Positions 5,722-6,134 of a stretch of 6,134 nucleotides of DNA are shown in pieces. The number at the start of each line of letters is the position of its first letter. Positions within the stretch are counted from its first letter, which is position 1. The notes under the pieces are model-generated. The model made no database searches, was not told the origin of the DNA, and saw only the letters and a program-made list of their open reading frames with translations. Source of the DNA: Pseudomonadota bacterium (lineage in GTDB: Bacteria; Pseudomonadota; Alphaproteobacteria; Ferrovibrionales; Ferrovibrionaceae); the NCBI GenBank assembly GCA_021793055.1, contig JAJYTL010000208.1, forward strand, positions 1 through 6,134, written 5' to 3'. Position numbers and translations under genes: made by a program.

Positions 5722-6134
5722 CTATTCGGCGGCGCTCGCCCGCATCGGCGGCCTGCGGAAGAGGGCGAGCAGTTCCGCCTCTTTCGCTTTTGCCGCCTCA
5801 AGGCTGCGTGCCTTGATGTGGCCGTAGCCCCGGATGTGCTCCGGAATCTCGGCCAGCGACACCGCGATCGCGTGGTTCTCGGGCGTGAGCTTGTTTGCGA
5901 GCTCGTCCATCAGCGCGACGTAATCGGCGATCAGCCGGCGCTCGCCGCGGCGCTCGGCGCTGTAGCCGAAGACGTCGAAGGCGCCGCCGCGCAAGCCCCG
6001 CAACTTGGCCAGGAGCTTGAAGGCGCTGAACACCCAGTCACCATAAGGCCGCTTCTGAAGCTCGCCGGTCACGGGATCGCGGCGCGCGAACAGCGGCGGC
6101 GCGAGATGGAACTTGAGGCGGTAGTCACCGGCGA
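5722..6134 (-). CDS. Indolepyruvate ferredoxin oxidoreductase family protein, C-terminal part (5' end outside window)
   Basis: The last 136 residues of a large protein, ending at TAG (5722-5724). The frame is open to the window edge. From the first full codon it reads AGDYRLKFHLAPPLFARRDP and continues through PYGDWVFSAFKLLAKLRGLRG, FDVFGYSAERRGERRLIADY, LTPENHAIAVSLAEIPEHIR and GYGHIKARSLEAAKAKEAEL. I recognise this as the C-terminal region (DUF6537-like) of the single-chain indolepyruvate or 2-oxoacid ferredoxin oxidoreductases of proteobacteria, which are about 1,150 residues long. They oxidatively decarboxylate aryl-pyruvates from amino acid breakdown, making acyl-CoA and reduced ferredoxin. 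The TPP- and iron-sulfur-binding parts are outside the window, so cofactors cannot be checked. A GTG at 6070-6072 is internal, not the start. It converges on the deaminase gene with a 36-base gap. Confidence 0.85.
   Translation of the reverse strand, partial: AGDYRLKFHLAPPLFARRDPVTGELQKRPYGDWVFSAFKLLAKLRGLRGGAFDVFGYSAERRGERRLIADYVALMDELANKLTPENHAIAVSLAEIPEHIRGYGHIKARSLEAAKAKEAELLALFRRPPMRASAAE

Overview
The window looks like chromosomal DNA from a high-GC alphaproteobacterium, possibly a Rhodospirillales-like lineage. The main evidence is a PopZ (DUF2497) gene directly upstream of valS, an isoaspartate-methyltransferase-like gene just before it, and strongly GC-rich third codon positions. No transposase, phage gene, CRISPR array or toxin-antitoxin pair is visible. 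It reads as an ordinary housekeeping region, and I find no convincing undescribed multi-gene system.

Layout. Positions 1-636 on the minus strand hold the N-terminal 212 residues of a membrane protein of the caa3-type CtaG family (cytochrome oxidase assembly); its C-terminus lies outside the window. Positions 637-844 are non-coding, with a strong Shine-Dalgarno candidate and a four-copy 9-bp tandem repeat. A tRNA-Cys(GCA) gene lies at 845-917 (minus) with a clear sigma70-type promoter at 927-955. A second promoter, pointing the other way (992-1020), drives the plus-strand genes.

The plus-strand block is a Pcm-like SAM methyltransferase (1053-1706), popZ (1829-2542), valS (2606-5263) and a small cytidine/blasticidin-S-deaminase-like enzyme (5260-5685). 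The last two overlap by 4 bases (GTGA) and are probably translationally coupled. A possible terminator at 1746-1775 may separate the methyltransferase from popZ. Past the deaminase, a convergent minus-strand gene (5722-6134) gives the last 136 residues of an indolepyruvate ferredoxin oxidoreductase-type protein, whose N-terminus is outside the window.

Functionally the genes are varied: respiratory-complex assembly, tRNA supply and charging, cell-pole organisation, nucleoside salvage or detoxification, and 2-oxoacid oxidation. The points most worth a second look are the methyltransferase without the usual isoaspartyl active-site loop, the tRNA-Cys with a shortened D-loop that lacks the normal GG pair, the long acidic Pro/Glu linker in PopZ, and the deaminase that resembles blasticidin-S deaminase more than classical Cdd.
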